64,000 nucleotides of DNA from Galbibacter sp038433465 (GCF_038433465.1 NZ_JAESVF010000003.1:1-64000), one strand, 5' to 3'. Shown: positions 31,515 to 41,613, counted from the first letter of the stretch. A program made the numbers and translations. The notes: a model not told the origin generated them from the sequence alone.

Positions 31515-32585
31515 TTAATTCCCATGCAGCAAACGCTTCATGTTTACATCTTCGTAATTTCTTCGAACAAACTCCAACGCAACACGCACTACCTGCCCCA
31601 TCGATCTACATTTTTTAAACTTCATATCCATGGTATAGTCATAAAGTTCAGATTTTAATTGCTGTAAATTTTTAGGGGTTGTAATTGTATCATTTACCAT
31701 ACAACGCAACAACGCTTTGAGTCGCTTTTTGGAGGTTAACACACGCTTTGCTAATAACGAACGCTCTTCTTTTTTGTACTGCTCAATAGATGCTGGCTTT
31801 AATCGCTCTTGCACCATTTCAACCATTTTAAAATTCTCTTTAAAAAACTGTGGTTTATACACCTTAAAATTCCCTTCGTATGATTGTTGATCAAAATCGA
31901 TTGCTCGTATTTTAAAAATTACATTATCAAAATCGTGCACAGGAATTACCACATAATTATAAGAACGCATATCGCCTAAAAGCCTGATCATGCAACGCTC
32001 GTTAAACTTAACAAACTCTTTTGCTATTTGACTTTTTTGTATTTCGGTACAATTTGGCAATGCATTTTTTATAAAATCGTCGCCCGGAATTCCTGAAATA
32101 TGCTCCTCAATTAAAGTGTCTTCAAAAACAGCAAAATTTATACGATTTGGCGACAAAATATGCTCCAATTCTAAACCATAAATCCGAGATGCATCAGCTT
32201 TTTTAACGTAGATATAGGTGTAATTATCATTTAAAATGTTTCTAACTTTTATTCTGAAAGGTTGCGAATTTCCGAAGGTGCAAAAATCTATCGCATCAAT
32301 ATTTAAATACTGAAAAATATCTTCATTTCCATCAGAAAAAATCAAAGTATATACCTTTTTCAAATGATAATCAATCTCTGGACGCTCAAATTCAGAATAA
32401 TAAACACGTATCCAAAGCGTATCATTATCATCCTCATCATACACTACAACCGACCCCGAAAATCGCAATAAATCGTCATACGAAATCGGAATTTTAGTTG
32501 TTCTGTTATAGCGCTCTAAATAAGTTAAAAACCGCTCGTTTACAGGATACGATGGCTTTTTCTTCGACATTAACTTCTCGCTCAT
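31515..32585 (-). CDS. Conserved hypothetical protein (kinase-like fold possible)
   Basis: A 356-residue soluble protein with no signal peptide. A stretch near the middle (RCMIRLLGDMRSYNYVVIPVHDF, then FKIRAIDFDQQSYEG, about residues 200-245) has the look of a protein-kinase-like catalytic loop with a DFD in place of DFG, and the C-terminal third is basic and helical. Proteins like this are found across Flavobacteriia, but no function is known to me. It is convergent with the porin gene and separated from it by a strong terminator. Confidence 0.65.
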   Translation of the reverse strand: MSEKLMSKKKPSYPVNERFLTYLERYNRTTKIPISYDDLLRFSGSVVVYDEDDNDTLWIRVYYSEFERPEIDYHLKKVYTLIFSDGNEDIFQYLNIDAIDFCTFGNSQPFRIKVRNILNDNYTYIYVKKADASRIYGLELEHILSPNRINFAVFEDTLIEEHISGIPGDDFIKNALPNCTEIQKSQIAKEFVKFNERCMIRLLGDMRSYNYVVIPVHDFDNVIFKIRAIDFDQQSYEGNFKVYKPQFFKENFKMVEMVQERLKPASIEQYKKEERSLLAKRVLTSKKRLKALLRCMVNDTITTPKNLQQLKSELYDYTMDMKFKKCRSMGQVVRVALEFVRRNYEDVNMKRLLHGN

Positions 32586-32684
32586 ATATTTTTTCTTAGG
32601 TTTTTATCAAATTTAATCTATATTATTGTAACAATTCTATCACGGAATCGTCAAGTTAATAGCATCAACTTTAAAAAGAAAATT

Positions 32685-33578
32685 TTGGAAACTATTCTTA
32701 CCGTTAACAATCTAACTAAAAAATTTAATTTTTTAACTGCTGTCAGCGATCTTTCTTTCACTATAAAAAAAGGAAACGTATACGGAATTTTAGGCCCCAA
32801 CGGTAGCGGAAAGTCGACTACACTTGGTATTGTACTAAATGTGGTTAATAAAACTTCGGGAGATTTCCATTGGTTTGACGGGAATACCTCAACGCACCAA
32901 GCCTTAAAAAAAGTAGGTGCTATTATTGAGCGCCCTAACTTTTACCCGTACATGTCGGCTGTTGAAAACTTAAAATTGGTTTGCAGAATTAAAGAAGTTC
33001 CCGAAAGTAAAATTGAGGAAAAGTTAGAGCTCGTTGGTCTTTTAGAACGTAAAAACAGTAATTTCAAAACCTATTCGCTAGGGATGAAACAGCGTTTAGC
33101 AATTGCTTCTGCACTGTTAAACGATCCTGAGATTTTAATTTTAGATGAACCCACAAACGGTCTCGATCCGCAAGGAATACACCAAATAAGAGAAATTATC
33201 AAGAAAATTGCAGCTACTGGAACAACTATTCTTCTGGCTTCACACTTGTTAGATGAAGTTGAAAAAGTATGCTCGCATGTAATTATTCTACGCAAAGGTG
33301 TAAAATTGTATTCCGGACGTGTTGATGAAATGATTTCTAGTCATGGTTTTTTTGAATTGAAAACCGAAAAGGAAAACGAACTTTTAACTTTCTTACAAAA
33401 CAATGCAGCCTTTGGTTCAGTTAAAAATGAAAACGGACTAATTACAGCTTTTTTGAACGAACCTTTGGATGCAAACTCGCTTAATCAATTACTGTTTGAT
33501 AACGGAATAATTCTTTCGCATTTAGTAAAAAGAAAAGAAAGTTTAGAAGAACAATTCTTGACGCTCACCAAAAACTAA
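32685..33578 (+). CDS. ABC-2 type transporter ATPase
   Basis: A 297-residue ATPase: Walker A GPNGSGKS at about 36-43, signature YSLGMKQRLAIASALL and Walker B ILILDEPTNGLDP. Its start is TTG at 32685. It resembles the bacitracin/lantibiotic-immunity type (BcrA-like) exporters. The permease gene follows 49 bp downstream, so the pair is one system. Substrate unknown. Confidence 0.9.
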   Translation: METILTVNNLTKKFNFLTAVSDLSFTIKKGNVYGILGPNGSGKSTTLGIVLNVVNKTSGDFHWFDGNTSTHQALKKVGAIIERPNFYPYMSAVENLKLVCRIKEVPESKIEEKLELVGLLERKNSNFKTYSLGMKQRLAIASALLNDPEILILDEPTNGLDPQGIHQIREIIKKIAATGTTILLASHLLDEVEKVCSHVIILRKGVKLYSGRVDEMISSHGFFELKTEKENELLTFLQNNAAFGSVKNENGLITAFLNEPLDANSLNQLLFDNGIILSHLVKRKESLEEQFLTLTKN

Positions 33579-33627
33579 ATCGAAACAACCAACACATTAT
33601 TTTACTTTCCAACAAATAAAAATACAG

Positions 33628-34458
33628 ATGAAACGACTTCTTCAAATAGAATTTATAAAATTGTGGAACAACCGCGCCAGCAAAGTTTTAATCATTACAT
33701 ACTTTGTGCTGCTAACTTTTATTGCACTCTTTGCTGCAATAAAATTTGATATTGGCAATGTACATTTTCAATTGGCAGATCAGGGCATTTTTAACTTCCC
33801 ATATATTTGGCACTTTAACACCTATATTGCGGCTTTTTTCAAACTCTTTTTGGCGATTGTTATCGTCTCGATGATGTCTAATGAATACAGCAATAAAACT
33901 ATCAAACAAAACCTTATTGATGGTTTGAGTAAAAAGGAATTCATCCTTTCAAAATTTTATACTGTAGTTGTTTTTGCAGCTATTTCTACCGTTTTCATCT
34001 TTATCATTTCACTTATTCTAGGACTTATTTATTCTGATTTTAATGAATTGAGCATCATTTTTTCTGACTTAGAATTTCTCTTTGCCTTTTTCACTAAGTT
34101 ACTCGGATTCTTTTCCTTCTGTTTATTCTTAGGAATTTTGGTAAAACGTTCAGCGTTTGCACTCGGATTTTTAATTATTTGGCAAATTATTGAAGGGATT
34201 TTCTTCGGAATTATAAGCTGGAGAACATCCATGGATACTGCAAATAGCATTTTACAGTTTTTCCCGCTCACAGCATTGAGCAATCTTATCAAAGAACCTT
34301 TTAGTCGTTTAAAGGCTGTACAATCGGTAGCCAACCAAATTGGAGAACCCTACACGCTTGATTATTCGGTACATTGGTATGAAATTTTAATTGTACTTGC
34401 GTGGACATATATCTTTATTTTCTTATCTTACAAATTACTTGAAAAACGAGACCTATAA
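33628..34458 (+). CDS. ABC-2 type transporter permease
   Basis: A 276-residue membrane protein with six predicted segments (about 20-40, 55-75, 105-130, 145-165, 175-195 and 245-265), the layout of ABC-2 permeases. A cytosolic NEYSNKTIKQNLIDGLSKKEFILSKF segment after the second helix is the conserved coupling region. It pairs with the upstream ATPase. The next gene begins 6 bp later, so the T9SS protein may be co-transcribed. Confidence 0.85.
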   Translation: MKRLLQIEFIKLWNNRASKVLIITYFVLLTFIALFAAIKFDIGNVHFQLADQGIFNFPYIWHFNTYIAAFFKLFLAIVIVSMMSNEYSNKTIKQNLIDGLSKKEFILSKFYTVVVFAAISTVFIFIISLILGLIYSDFNELSIIFSDLEFLFAFFTKLLGFFSFCLFLGILVKRSAFALGFLIIWQIIEGIFFGIISWRTSMDTANSILQFFPLTALSNLIKEPFSRLKAVQSVANQIGEPYTLDYSVHWYEILIVLAWTYIFIFLSYKLLEKRDL

Positions 34459-34464
34459 GTACAA

Positions 34465-36621
34465 ATGAAATCCCCAACCAATCATTTAACCTATTTATTT
34501 TTACTTTTTGTAAGTACATTTTTTGCGCAAACCCCTAACACTTTACCAAATGATTGTGTAAATGCTGTTACCGTTTGCGAAAGTACTAGATATTCTTCCA
34601 ATGCTGCAGGAATTGGCATTCAAGAAATCAACACTAACAATTCATGTTCTAGCATGGAACACAATAGTTATTGGCTAAAAATTTCTATTGTTCAAAACGG
34701 CACCCTTGGTTTTATTTTACGTCCCGACAATCCTGATATCAATGTAGATTACGACTTTTTCATTTATGGACCTAATGCAACCTGTACAAGTTTAGGCTAT
34801 GCTATACGCTGTTCTACAACAAATCCGATGGCAGCTGGTCAATCAAACAATTTAACTGGACTCAATGAAACCTCAATAGAAACCTCGGAAGGGCCTGGAA
34901 GAGATGGTGATAGTTTTGTTAAATGGTTAGACGTTAAAGTAGGTGAATCGTATTATATTGTAATTGACAGACCAATTGGAGATGGTGGCTTTAGCATTGA
35001 ATGGACAGGAAGCACTACCGTTGGTAAATCGCCTTTCCCTCCTGCTCCAACTGCGGCAAAGATTGCAGATCAAAATATTTGTAATACATCAGGAAGCGAA
35101 ACATTTGACCTGAATAATTTTAAAAGCCAGATAAATTCTGACCCTGCCAATAAAATTTCATTTTTTGATACTGAAGCAAATGCTAACGACAATATTTCTC
35201 CTTTGTCAAACATTCAATTACTTTCAGAAGAAGAAAAAACTATTTACGTAAGAGTAACTAACCCGAACGGATGTTTTTCAATTACAGATTTTAAAATTTC
35301 GGCATATTCAATTCCAGAAACCAACGATATAGATTTATCACAATGTGATTTGGATAACAATTCCACCGACAAAAAAACTAGATTTAACCTGCTTCAAGCA
35401 ATCGATAGAATTACTCCTTCTCCAACAAATACCGTATTTTTTTATAAAAGTATTACTGATAGAAATGCAGATACCCCCATTACAACTCCAGAAAATTATT
35501 TTGCTACTGACCAAGATAAAATCTATATTAAAACTGTAAGTCCGTTTGGTTGCTCTTCGGAAGGAACTCTTACCTTGAATGTCGTACCAACACTTGCCAG
35601 TTTACAAGAAATTGGTCCTTTTCATACTTGTGAGGATATGTCAGGTATTACTCCTGTAACAGGAACTTTCAATTTAAAAGATATCAAAGAAGTATATTTT
35701 AAAAACTTAGATGTTGCACTTTACGAGTCTAAAACAGATGCTTCATTAGAAAATAATAAAATTACAACCGACATTTTCACTACGGAAAATATCACGCTTT
35801 ATGCACGAATAGAAAATTCATTAGGATGCGAAAGTGTAAAACAATTTGATTTGATTGTTGACAAGAAACCTATTGTTAATCTCCCTAAAAACATACCGCT
35901 TCTCTGCTTAAACAATCCATCCATACAACTAGAAGCCGACAGTGGTTTTGATCAATACGAATGGGTAAAAGTTAATTCTGATGGAAGCACAATAACTATC
36001 AGCAACAACAGAAAAGTAATCATAACTTCCCCAGGAATGCATCAGCTTGTTATAAGCAACAATTATTATGACGCTACTGGAACTACCATTATAAATTCAT
36101 GTTCGAACGTTGCAGACTTTAATATTTCAGCTTCAAATGTGGCAACTTTCACTCAAGAACCACTAATTGAAGATATTTCCGATAATAACAGAATTACAGT
36201 TTTTGTTAATGGTGAAGGGAATTATACGTATGCAATTGACAATGCCGCTGGGCCATACCAAACAAGTAACGTATTAGAAAATGTACCAAAAGGATTTTCT
36301 ACTATTTATGTGAAAGATGAGAATGGCTGTGGTATTGTAGATAAAACTATTTCGGTAATAGGTTATGATAAGTTTTTCACTCCAAATGAAGATAATTATA
36401 ACGATTATTGGAAAATATACGGGATCAACGCTACAACACAAGCCAATACAATAATATATATTTATGACAGATACGGAAAACTTCTCAAGCAACTACATCC
36501 GCTAGATCAAGGTTGGGATGGAACTTTTAACGGCATTCCTCTCCCTGCTTCCGATTATTGGTTTACTGTAAAACTAGAAGATGGTAGAGATTTTAAAGGG
36601 CATTTTACTTTAAAGAGATAG
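34465..36621 (+). CDS. Secreted protein with T9SS type B sorting domain (gliding-motility-associated C-terminus)
   Basis: A 718-residue exported protein: signal peptide to about residue 22 (FFAQ), an N-terminal domain with paired Cys (CVNAVTVCESTRYSS, a CUB/pre-peptidase-like fold with a YYIVID-type strand), several repeats of about 85 residues with C...N/D patterns, and a C-terminal CTD (FFTPNEDNYNDYWKIYG to GHFTLKR, about 635-718). That CTD is the gliding-motility-associated type B signal for the type IX secretion system, so the protein is sent to the cell surface or outside. Function of the body is unknown; adhesion is likely. Confidence 0.88.
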   Translation: MKSPTNHLTYLFLLFVSTFFAQTPNTLPNDCVNAVTVCESTRYSSNAAGIGIQEINTNNSCSSMEHNSYWLKISIVQNGTLGFILRPDNPDINVDYDFFIYGPNATCTSLGYAIRCSTTNPMAAGQSNNLTGLNETSIETSEGPGRDGDSFVKWLDVKVGESYYIVIDRPIGDGGFSIEWTGSTTVGKSPFPPAPTAAKIADQNICNTSGSETFDLNNFKSQINSDPANKISFFDTEANANDNISPLSNIQLLSEEEKTIYVRVTNPNGCFSITDFKISAYSIPETNDIDLSQCDLDNNSTDKKTRFNLLQAIDRITPSPTNTVFFYKSITDRNADTPITTPENYFATDQDKIYIKTVSPFGCSSEGTLTLNVVPTLASLQEIGPFHTCEDMSGITPVTGTFNLKDIKEVYFKNLDVALYESKTDASLENNKITTDIFTTENITLYARIENSLGCESVKQFDLIVDKKPIVNLPKNIPLLCLNNPSIQLEADSGFDQYEWVKVNSDGSTITISNNRKVIITSPGMHQLVISNNYYDATGTTIINSCSNVADFNISASNVATFTQEPLIEDISDNNRITVFVNGEGNYTYAIDNAAGPYQTSNVLENVPKGFSTIYVKDENGCGIVDKTISVIGYDKFFTPNEDNYNDYWKIYGINATTQANTIIYIYDRYGKLLKQLHPLDQGWDGTFNGIPLPASDYWFTVKLEDGRDFKGHFTLKR

Positions 36622-36793
36622 AGTTTTAAAAAACTATCATTTTAAGAATTGAATGTTAAGCTCTATTAATTTTTCATTTTAAACTTACAAAAGACATTTT
36701 TTTATTTGTGTTCGTTGATGCGCTTCGTAATTGTCTTTACACGAAAACAAACTAAATTAACGTGAGTTCTACATAAAAAAATGAATATATGAT

Positions 36794-37026
36794 AAAATTG
36801 ACCTATTAAAAACACATTGAAAATCAAGGAAGCAGCGTAGGCCGATAGATAAAAAGCTGTTTGAGCGTAGCGAGTTCTTTTTATCTGTGGAGGAGGATTC
36901 CGTAGATTTTCTTATGTTTTTTTAATCAGTCTTGACTTTTTTGTTTCGTTTTTGTGACAAGACAAAAATGAAAGTATGATTAAAAAGTTAAAATTACCCT
37001 ATATTCACATTTATACTGAACTGAGG
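36794..37026 (+). repeat. Dispersed intergenic repeat, full copy
   Basis: It runs from AAAATTGACCTATTAAAAAC to CTGAACTGAGG. It includes a 9-bp stem GATAAAAAG with CTTTTTATC (36848-36885) and GTCTTGAC facing GACAAGAC. Closely related to 52659-52906 and to 27964-28210 (reverse). It fills most of the 410-bp gap without genes before the convergent serine dehydratase gene; nothing else is seen there. Confidence 0.75.
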
Positions 37027-37031
37027 TTAAA

Positions 37032-38456
37032 TTAACAGTCACTTAGATTAACCCCTACAGCCAAGCCTCCTTCGGAAGTTTCTTTATATTTAGAATTCAT
37101 GTCTTTTGCGGTTTCCCACATGGTATTTACCACTTTATCCAAAGGCACTTTTACATTTTTTGGATCGGTTTCTAAAGCTAATTCCGCAGCATTAATCGCT
37201 TTGATAGCTCCCATCGAATTTCGCTCGATACATGGAACTTGCACAAGTCCAGCAATTGGATCGCAGGTAAGTCCTAAATGATGTTCCATAGCAATTTCCG
37301 CAGCCACTAGCACTTGATCTGGATTACCACCCAAAAGCTCCGTAAGCGCTCCTGCTGCCATTGCCGAAGACACACCTATTTCTGCTTGACAACCACCCAT
37401 AGCAGCAGATATAGTAGCTCCTTTCTTAAAAATACTTCCTATTTCTCCTGCTACCAACAAAAATCTTTTAATTTCATCAAAGCCAGCATCGTGATTTTCA
37501 ATCACCATATAATACATCAACACTGCAGGAATTACCCCAGCACTCCCATTGGTTGGCGCTGTTACAACACGCCCAAGTGCTGCGTTTACTTCGTTTACTG
37601 CAATTGCAAAGCAACTTACCCATTTTAAAATTTGTCGGAATTTCACCTCTGTTTTCCGGATGGCTTCCAACCACTCTTGGGGTGAATTATAAGCGATATC
37701 TCCTTTTAATTTTTGATGCGTATCAAAAGCTCTTCGGCGTACATTTAATCCTCCTGGCAAATTCCCTTCCGTATGGCAACCCGTGTACATACACTCCAAC
37801 ATAGTGTTCCAAACACGTTGAAGTTCCCTATCGATTTCCTCATCTGAACGTAGTGAACGCTCGTTTTCCAAAACAATTTCAGAAATACTTTTATCTTCTT
37901 GATGACAGTAAGCCAATAATTCTGTCCCTTTTTGTGTAGGGAATGGAAAGGTTTTTAAGGTTTGTAAATTTTCTTTTGCATGTGTCAGCTCCTCCTTCAC
38001 CACAAAACCTCCTCCAATGGAATAGTATGTTTCAGAAATACTTTCTCCAGAACTAAGTGTAGCCTCAAAAGTGAGTCCATTGGCGTGAAATGGTAAAAAA
38101 TCTCTATGAAAAACGATTCCCTCTTCACAGTTAAAATCAAGCGATTTTTCACCATTAAAGTTTAAAATACAATCGGTTTTTATAGCATCTACAATGCCTT
38201 GAATATCCTCAATGGGTACGTACTCTGGATCTGCACCCGACAATCCGAGTAGAATTGCCAAATCGGTTGCATGCCCTTTACCAGTTAAAGAAAGTGAGCC
38301 ATACACATGTATTTTTACTGCTTCGACTTTTTGAAAGTTTCCTCCTTCTTTTAGTTCAGCAATCCAACGTTCGGCTGCTCTCCAAGGTCCTAAAGTGTGA
38401 GAACTCGATGGTCCCACTCCAATTTTCAACATGTCGAAAACACTAATACACTCCAT
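37032..38456 (-). CDS. sdaA: L-serine ammonia-lyase (iron-sulfur, single chain)
   Basis: A 474-residue fused alpha-beta enzyme: the N-terminal beta domain (SVFDMLKIGVGPSSSHTLGPWRAA) and a C-terminal alpha domain with Fe-S cysteines in CFAIAVNEVNA..., LTCDPIAGLVQVPCIERN. It turns L-serine into pyruvate and ammonia using a 4Fe-4S cluster. Length is close to E. coli SdaA (454). Single gene; a -7 box lies 24 bp upstream. Confidence 0.95.
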   Translation of the reverse strand: MECISVFDMLKIGVGPSSSHTLGPWRAAERWIAELKEGGNFQKVEAVKIHVYGSLSLTGKGHATDLAILLGLSGADPEYVPIEDIQGIVDAIKTDCILNFNGEKSLDFNCEEGIVFHRDFLPFHANGLTFEATLSSGESISETYYSIGGGFVVKEELTHAKENLQTLKTFPFPTQKGTELLAYCHQEDKSISEIVLENERSLRSDEEIDRELQRVWNTMLECMYTGCHTEGNLPGGLNVRRRAFDTHQKLKGDIAYNSPQEWLEAIRKTEVKFRQILKWVSCFAIAVNEVNAALGRVVTAPTNGSAGVIPAVLMYYMVIENHDAGFDEIKRFLLVAGEIGSIFKKGATISAAMGGCQAEIGVSSAMAAGALTELLGGNPDQVLVAAEIAMEHHLGLTCDPIAGLVQVPCIERNSMGAIKAINAAELALETDPKNVKVPLDKVVNTMWETAKDMNSKYKETSEGGLAVGVNLSDC

Positions 38457-38479
38457 TACGAAATCGTTTAAGATGGTGG

Positions 38480-38487
38480 CAAATATA
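38480..38487 (-). promoter_or_regulatory. -7 box of sdaA
   Basis: Minus-strand TATATTTG fits TAnnTTTG, 24 bp before the sdaA start codon. Confidence 0.4.
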
Positions 38488-38519
38488 CATTTTGTTATGA
38501 AAGAAATTGAAACTCAAAA

Positions 38520-39131
38520 TCAATTTTTTTCGATAGTTCTAAAAGTGAGGTTAATTCTTGGCGAATGTACTGTTTTTGTAGGCGGTAATCGATGTAACCA
38601 AAAAGTTTGCGTAGTGCCTTTCATCTCCAATAAACTCCCGTTTTCTAGAACAACATCTACTTTCTCTTTTGTTTCTTTATGTTTGAATGAAAACTTTCGA
38701 GTTGCCCCGAAAGTCACCGAGGCAATCGCTCCATCTTTTTTTAAATCTACTTCTCCGTCGCTGTGCCAAGCCATTCCCTCACTTCCATCGTGATATAAAT
38801 TTAAAAGGCAAGAATTAAACGTTTCTCCCGTATGCGCTTCTACTTTTGCTTTTAACTGTAATAAAGTTTCACTCCACGGAAGTGCAAATTTTGTAGTTTT
38901 TGAATAGGTGTACGGATATTTTTCATCTCCGTACCAAGCCACTTTCCGTTTTGTAACTATCCTTTTTCCGAAGATAATAGCTTCATCATTCTTCCAAGAT
39001 ATCTCCTTCAATAAAGTAATGTAGAAATTTTCATTTTCCTGCTGATTAAATATTTTTCCGTAGTAAAAAACTGTACCGTCACGAGGTAATAAATTTCGTA
39101 AATGAGGAGGTGTTGCATCAAATAAATCCAT
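38520..39131 (-). CDS. alkB: Alpha-ketoglutarate-dependent dioxygenase AlkB
   Basis: A 203-residue protein: double-stranded beta-helix with HxD (WHSDGEVDL), the distal His region and the 2-oxoglutarate-binding Arg in RINLTFRTI. It repairs N-alkylated bases (1-methyladenine, 3-methylcytosine) by oxidation. Flavobacterial members are close to the AlkB-2/3 type. It is divergent from uvrB, so the two DNA-repair genes share an 89-bp intergenic region. Confidence 0.9.
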   Translation of the reverse strand: MDLFDATPPHLRNLLPRDGTVFYYGKIFNQQENENFYITLLKEISWKNDEAIIFGKRIVTKRKVAWYGDEKYPYTYSKTTKFALPWSETLLQLKAKVEAHTGETFNSCLLNLYHDGSEGMAWHSDGEVDLKKDGAIASVTFGATRKFSFKHKETKEKVDVVLENGSLLEMKGTTQTFWLHRLPPTKTVHSPRINLTFRTIEKN

Positions 39132-39208
39132 AGTTCAAAATAAAGAAATATCATCACAACAACGAAAATTTTCACATAATATAAACAGCAATCTCGCTTT
39201 TTGTTCAC

Positions 39209-39216
39209 TAAATTTG
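39209..39216 (+). promoter_or_regulatory. -7 box immediately before uvrB
   Basis: TAAATTTG ends 4 bp before the uvrB ATG. If used, the mRNA would have almost no leader. No clear -33 TTTG. Confidence 0.3.
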
Positions 39217-39220
39217 TAAG

Positions 39221-41212
39221 ATGCGATTTAAGATACAATCAGACTACAAACCCACAGGAGATCAGCCCAATGCAATTAAGCAATTGGCAGCAGGAATTGA
39301 AAGTCAAGAAAAATACCAAACACTTTTGGGTGTTACGGGTTCGGGAAAAACTTTTACGGTTGCAAATGTTATAGAAACGGTGCAAAAACCTACCTTGGTT
39401 TTGGCGCATAACAAAACATTGGCGGCGCAATTGTATTCTGAATTCAAGCAATTTTTTCCTGATAATGCTGTGGAATATTTTGTGTCGTATTACGATTATT
39501 ACCAACCTGAAGCATACATCCCGGTAACTGGAACTTATATCGAAAAAGATCTTTCAATTAATGATGAAATTGAAAAGCTCCGTTTGAGCGCCACTTCATC
39601 TTTACTTTCTGGAAGAAGAGATGTGTTAGTAGTAGCTTCGGTTTCGTGTTTGTACGGTATCGGAAACCCTATCGAATTTCAAAAAAATGTAATTTCTATT
39701 GAAAGAGATCAGGTCATTTCTCGCACCAAATTATTACACCGTTTAGTGCAAAGTTTATACGCGCGAACAACCGCCGAATTTACCCACGGAAATTTTCGTG
39801 TAAAAGGCGATGTTGTAGATGTGTATCCTAGTTATGCTGACGATGCTTTTAGAATTCACTTTTTTGGGGATGAAATTGAAGAAATTGAAGCTTTTGATCC
39901 TACCACCAATAAAGTTTTAGAAAAATACGACCGACTGAATATTTATCCTGCGAATATGTTTGTTACCTCGCCAGATGTATTGCAAAATGCAATTCATCAA
40001 ATTCAGGATGATTTGGTAAAACAACTCGATTATTTTAAAGAAATTGGAAAACCTTTGGAAGCTAAACGTCTTGAAGAGCGTACCAATTTCGATTTAGAAA
40101 TGATTCGTGAATTGGGGTATTGTAGCGGGATTGAAAATTACTCAAGGTATTTGGACGGCCGACAACCTGGAACACGTCCTTTCTGTTTGCTGGATTATTT
40201 TCCAGACGATTATTTAATGGTGATTGATGAGAGTCACGTTACAGTTCCACAAGTACATGCCATGTATGGTGGCGACCGAAGCCGAAAAGAAAATTTGGTT
40301 GAATACGGATTTAGACTTCCTGCAGCCATGGATAACAGACCGCTAAAATTTGAGGAATTTGAAGCCTTACAAAACCAAGTGTTGTACGTAAGTGCGACAC
40401 CTGCCGATTACGAACTTCAGTTAAGTGACGGCGTTTATGTTGAGCAAGTTATTCGCCCTACAGGGTTGTTGGATCCTATTATTGAAGTGCGCCCAAGTGA
40501 AAATCAAATTGACGATTTAGTGGAAGAAATTCAGCAACGCGTAGAAAAAGACGAACGCGTTTTGGTGACTACACTAACCAAACGTATGGCTGAAGAATTG
40601 AGTAAATACCTCACTCGCATACAAATTCGATGTAGATACATTCATAGTGATGTTGACACTTTAGAACGCGTTGAAATTATGCAAGATTTACGAAAAGGTA
40701 TTTTTGATGTTTTGATTGGTGTTAACCTTTTAAGAGAAGGTTTGGATTTGCCCGAGGTTTCTTTGGTAGCCATTTTAGATGCCGACAAAGAAGGATTTTT
40801 ACGCAGTGCTCGTTCGCTTACACAAACGGTTGGTAGAGCCGCTAGAAATTTAAACGGAAAAGCAATTATGTATGCTGATAAGATTACCGATAGTATGCAA
40901 AAAACAATTGACGAAACCAATTACCGTCGTGAGAAGCAAATAAATTATAACACCAAACACAATATTACACCTAAAGCTTTAAATAAGAATCTGGATAGTG
41001 CTTTGGGAAAAAATTCAATTTCTACCTACCAACTTGAAAAAGAAGCCGCTCGACAAGCCGCTGAACCTGAATTAGATTATTTGCCAAAAGAGAAAATTGA
41101 AAAAATTATTAGAGACAAACGTAAAGCGATGGAAAAAGCGGCAAAAGATTTAGATTTTATGGAAGCTGCCAAACTTCGTGACGAAATTAAAAGTTTACAG
41201 GAACGCGTCTAA
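39221..41212 (+). CDS. uvrB: Excinuclease ABC subunit B
   Basis: A 663-residue helicase-like protein: Walker A GVTGSGKT at 37-44, the beta-hairpin region (SYYDYYQPEAYIP at about 92-104) that locks on damaged DNA, DEAD-like DESH, motif VI TVGRAARN, and a C-terminal UVR domain (EKIIRDKRKAMEKAAKDLDFMEAAKLRDEIKSLQ). It passes lesions from UvrA to UvrC in nucleotide-excision repair. Length close to E. coli (673). Divergent from alkB. Confidence 0.97.
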   Translation: MRFKIQSDYKPTGDQPNAIKQLAAGIESQEKYQTLLGVTGSGKTFTVANVIETVQKPTLVLAHNKTLAAQLYSEFKQFFPDNAVEYFVSYYDYYQPEAYIPVTGTYIEKDLSINDEIEKLRLSATSSLLSGRRDVLVVASVSCLYGIGNPIEFQKNVISIERDQVISRTKLLHRLVQSLYARTTAEFTHGNFRVKGDVVDVYPSYADDAFRIHFFGDEIEEIEAFDPTTNKVLEKYDRLNIYPANMFVTSPDVLQNAIHQIQDDLVKQLDYFKEIGKPLEAKRLEERTNFDLEMIRELGYCSGIENYSRYLDGRQPGTRPFCLLDYFPDDYLMVIDESHVTVPQVHAMYGGDRSRKENLVEYGFRLPAAMDNRPLKFEEFEALQNQVLYVSATPADYELQLSDGVYVEQVIRPTGLLDPIIEVRPSENQIDDLVEEIQQRVEKDERVLVTTLTKRMAEELSKYLTRIQIRCRYIHSDVDTLERVEIMQDLRKGIFDVLIGVNLLREGLDLPEVSLVAILDADKEGFLRSARSLTQTVGRAARNLNGKAIMYADKITDSMQKTIDETNYRREKQINYNTKHNITPKALNKNLDSALGKNSISTYQLEKEAARQAAEPELDYLPKEKIEKIIRDKRKAMEKAAKDLDFMEAAKLRDEIKSLQERV

Positions 41213-41223
41213 AAATATTTCCC

Positions 41224-41613
41224 ATGCCTACTTTTACTATAAACGGAGCCAACATACACGATATTTCATCTTTTTATACTGAAATAAATCGGGTTTTTAT
41301 GGCTGATGAAGATTGGAAAATAGGTGAAAGTTTAGATGCTTTAAACGATCTTTTTTACGGCGGATTTGGAGCGCTAAAAGAAATTGATGACTTCGATTTG
41401 GTTTGGACAAACTCACAAAAAAGCAAAGAAGATTTAGGTAAAAAAACAACGTTAGCGTATTACTACAACAAATTAAAAGCGCCCGAAATTTTCAATACTA
41501 AGTTTGTTCAGCAAAAAATACAGGAATTAGAAAACGGTGAAGGACAAACATATTTTGAAATTATAGTTGAGATTATCGAAAGTCATTCGCAGATACGTTT
41601 TATAGATGCATAA
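41224..41613 (+). CDS. Barstar-family ribonuclease inhibitor homologue
   Basis: A 129-residue protein with the barstar start (FTINGANIHDISSFYTEINRVFM), the ESLDALNDLFYGGFG segment (inhibitory helix and loop) and the C-terminal helix. Barstar binds and blocks barnase-type RNases. It sits 11 bp behind uvrB, and no barnase gene is in the window, so it may be an orphan immunity-like protein. A bidirectional terminator follows. Confidence 0.8.
   Translation: MPTFTINGANIHDISSFYTEINRVFMADEDWKIGESLDALNDLFYGGFGALKEIDDFDLVWTNSQKSKEDLGKKTTLAYYYNKLKAPEIFNTKFVQQKIQELENGEGQTYFEIIVEIIESHSQIRFIDA

Noticed and set aside
34465..36621. The T9SS protein as a core gliding-motility component
   Set aside because: Only the C-terminal sorting domain is gliding-associated by name; the body has no similarity to Gld or Spr proteins that I can recognise.
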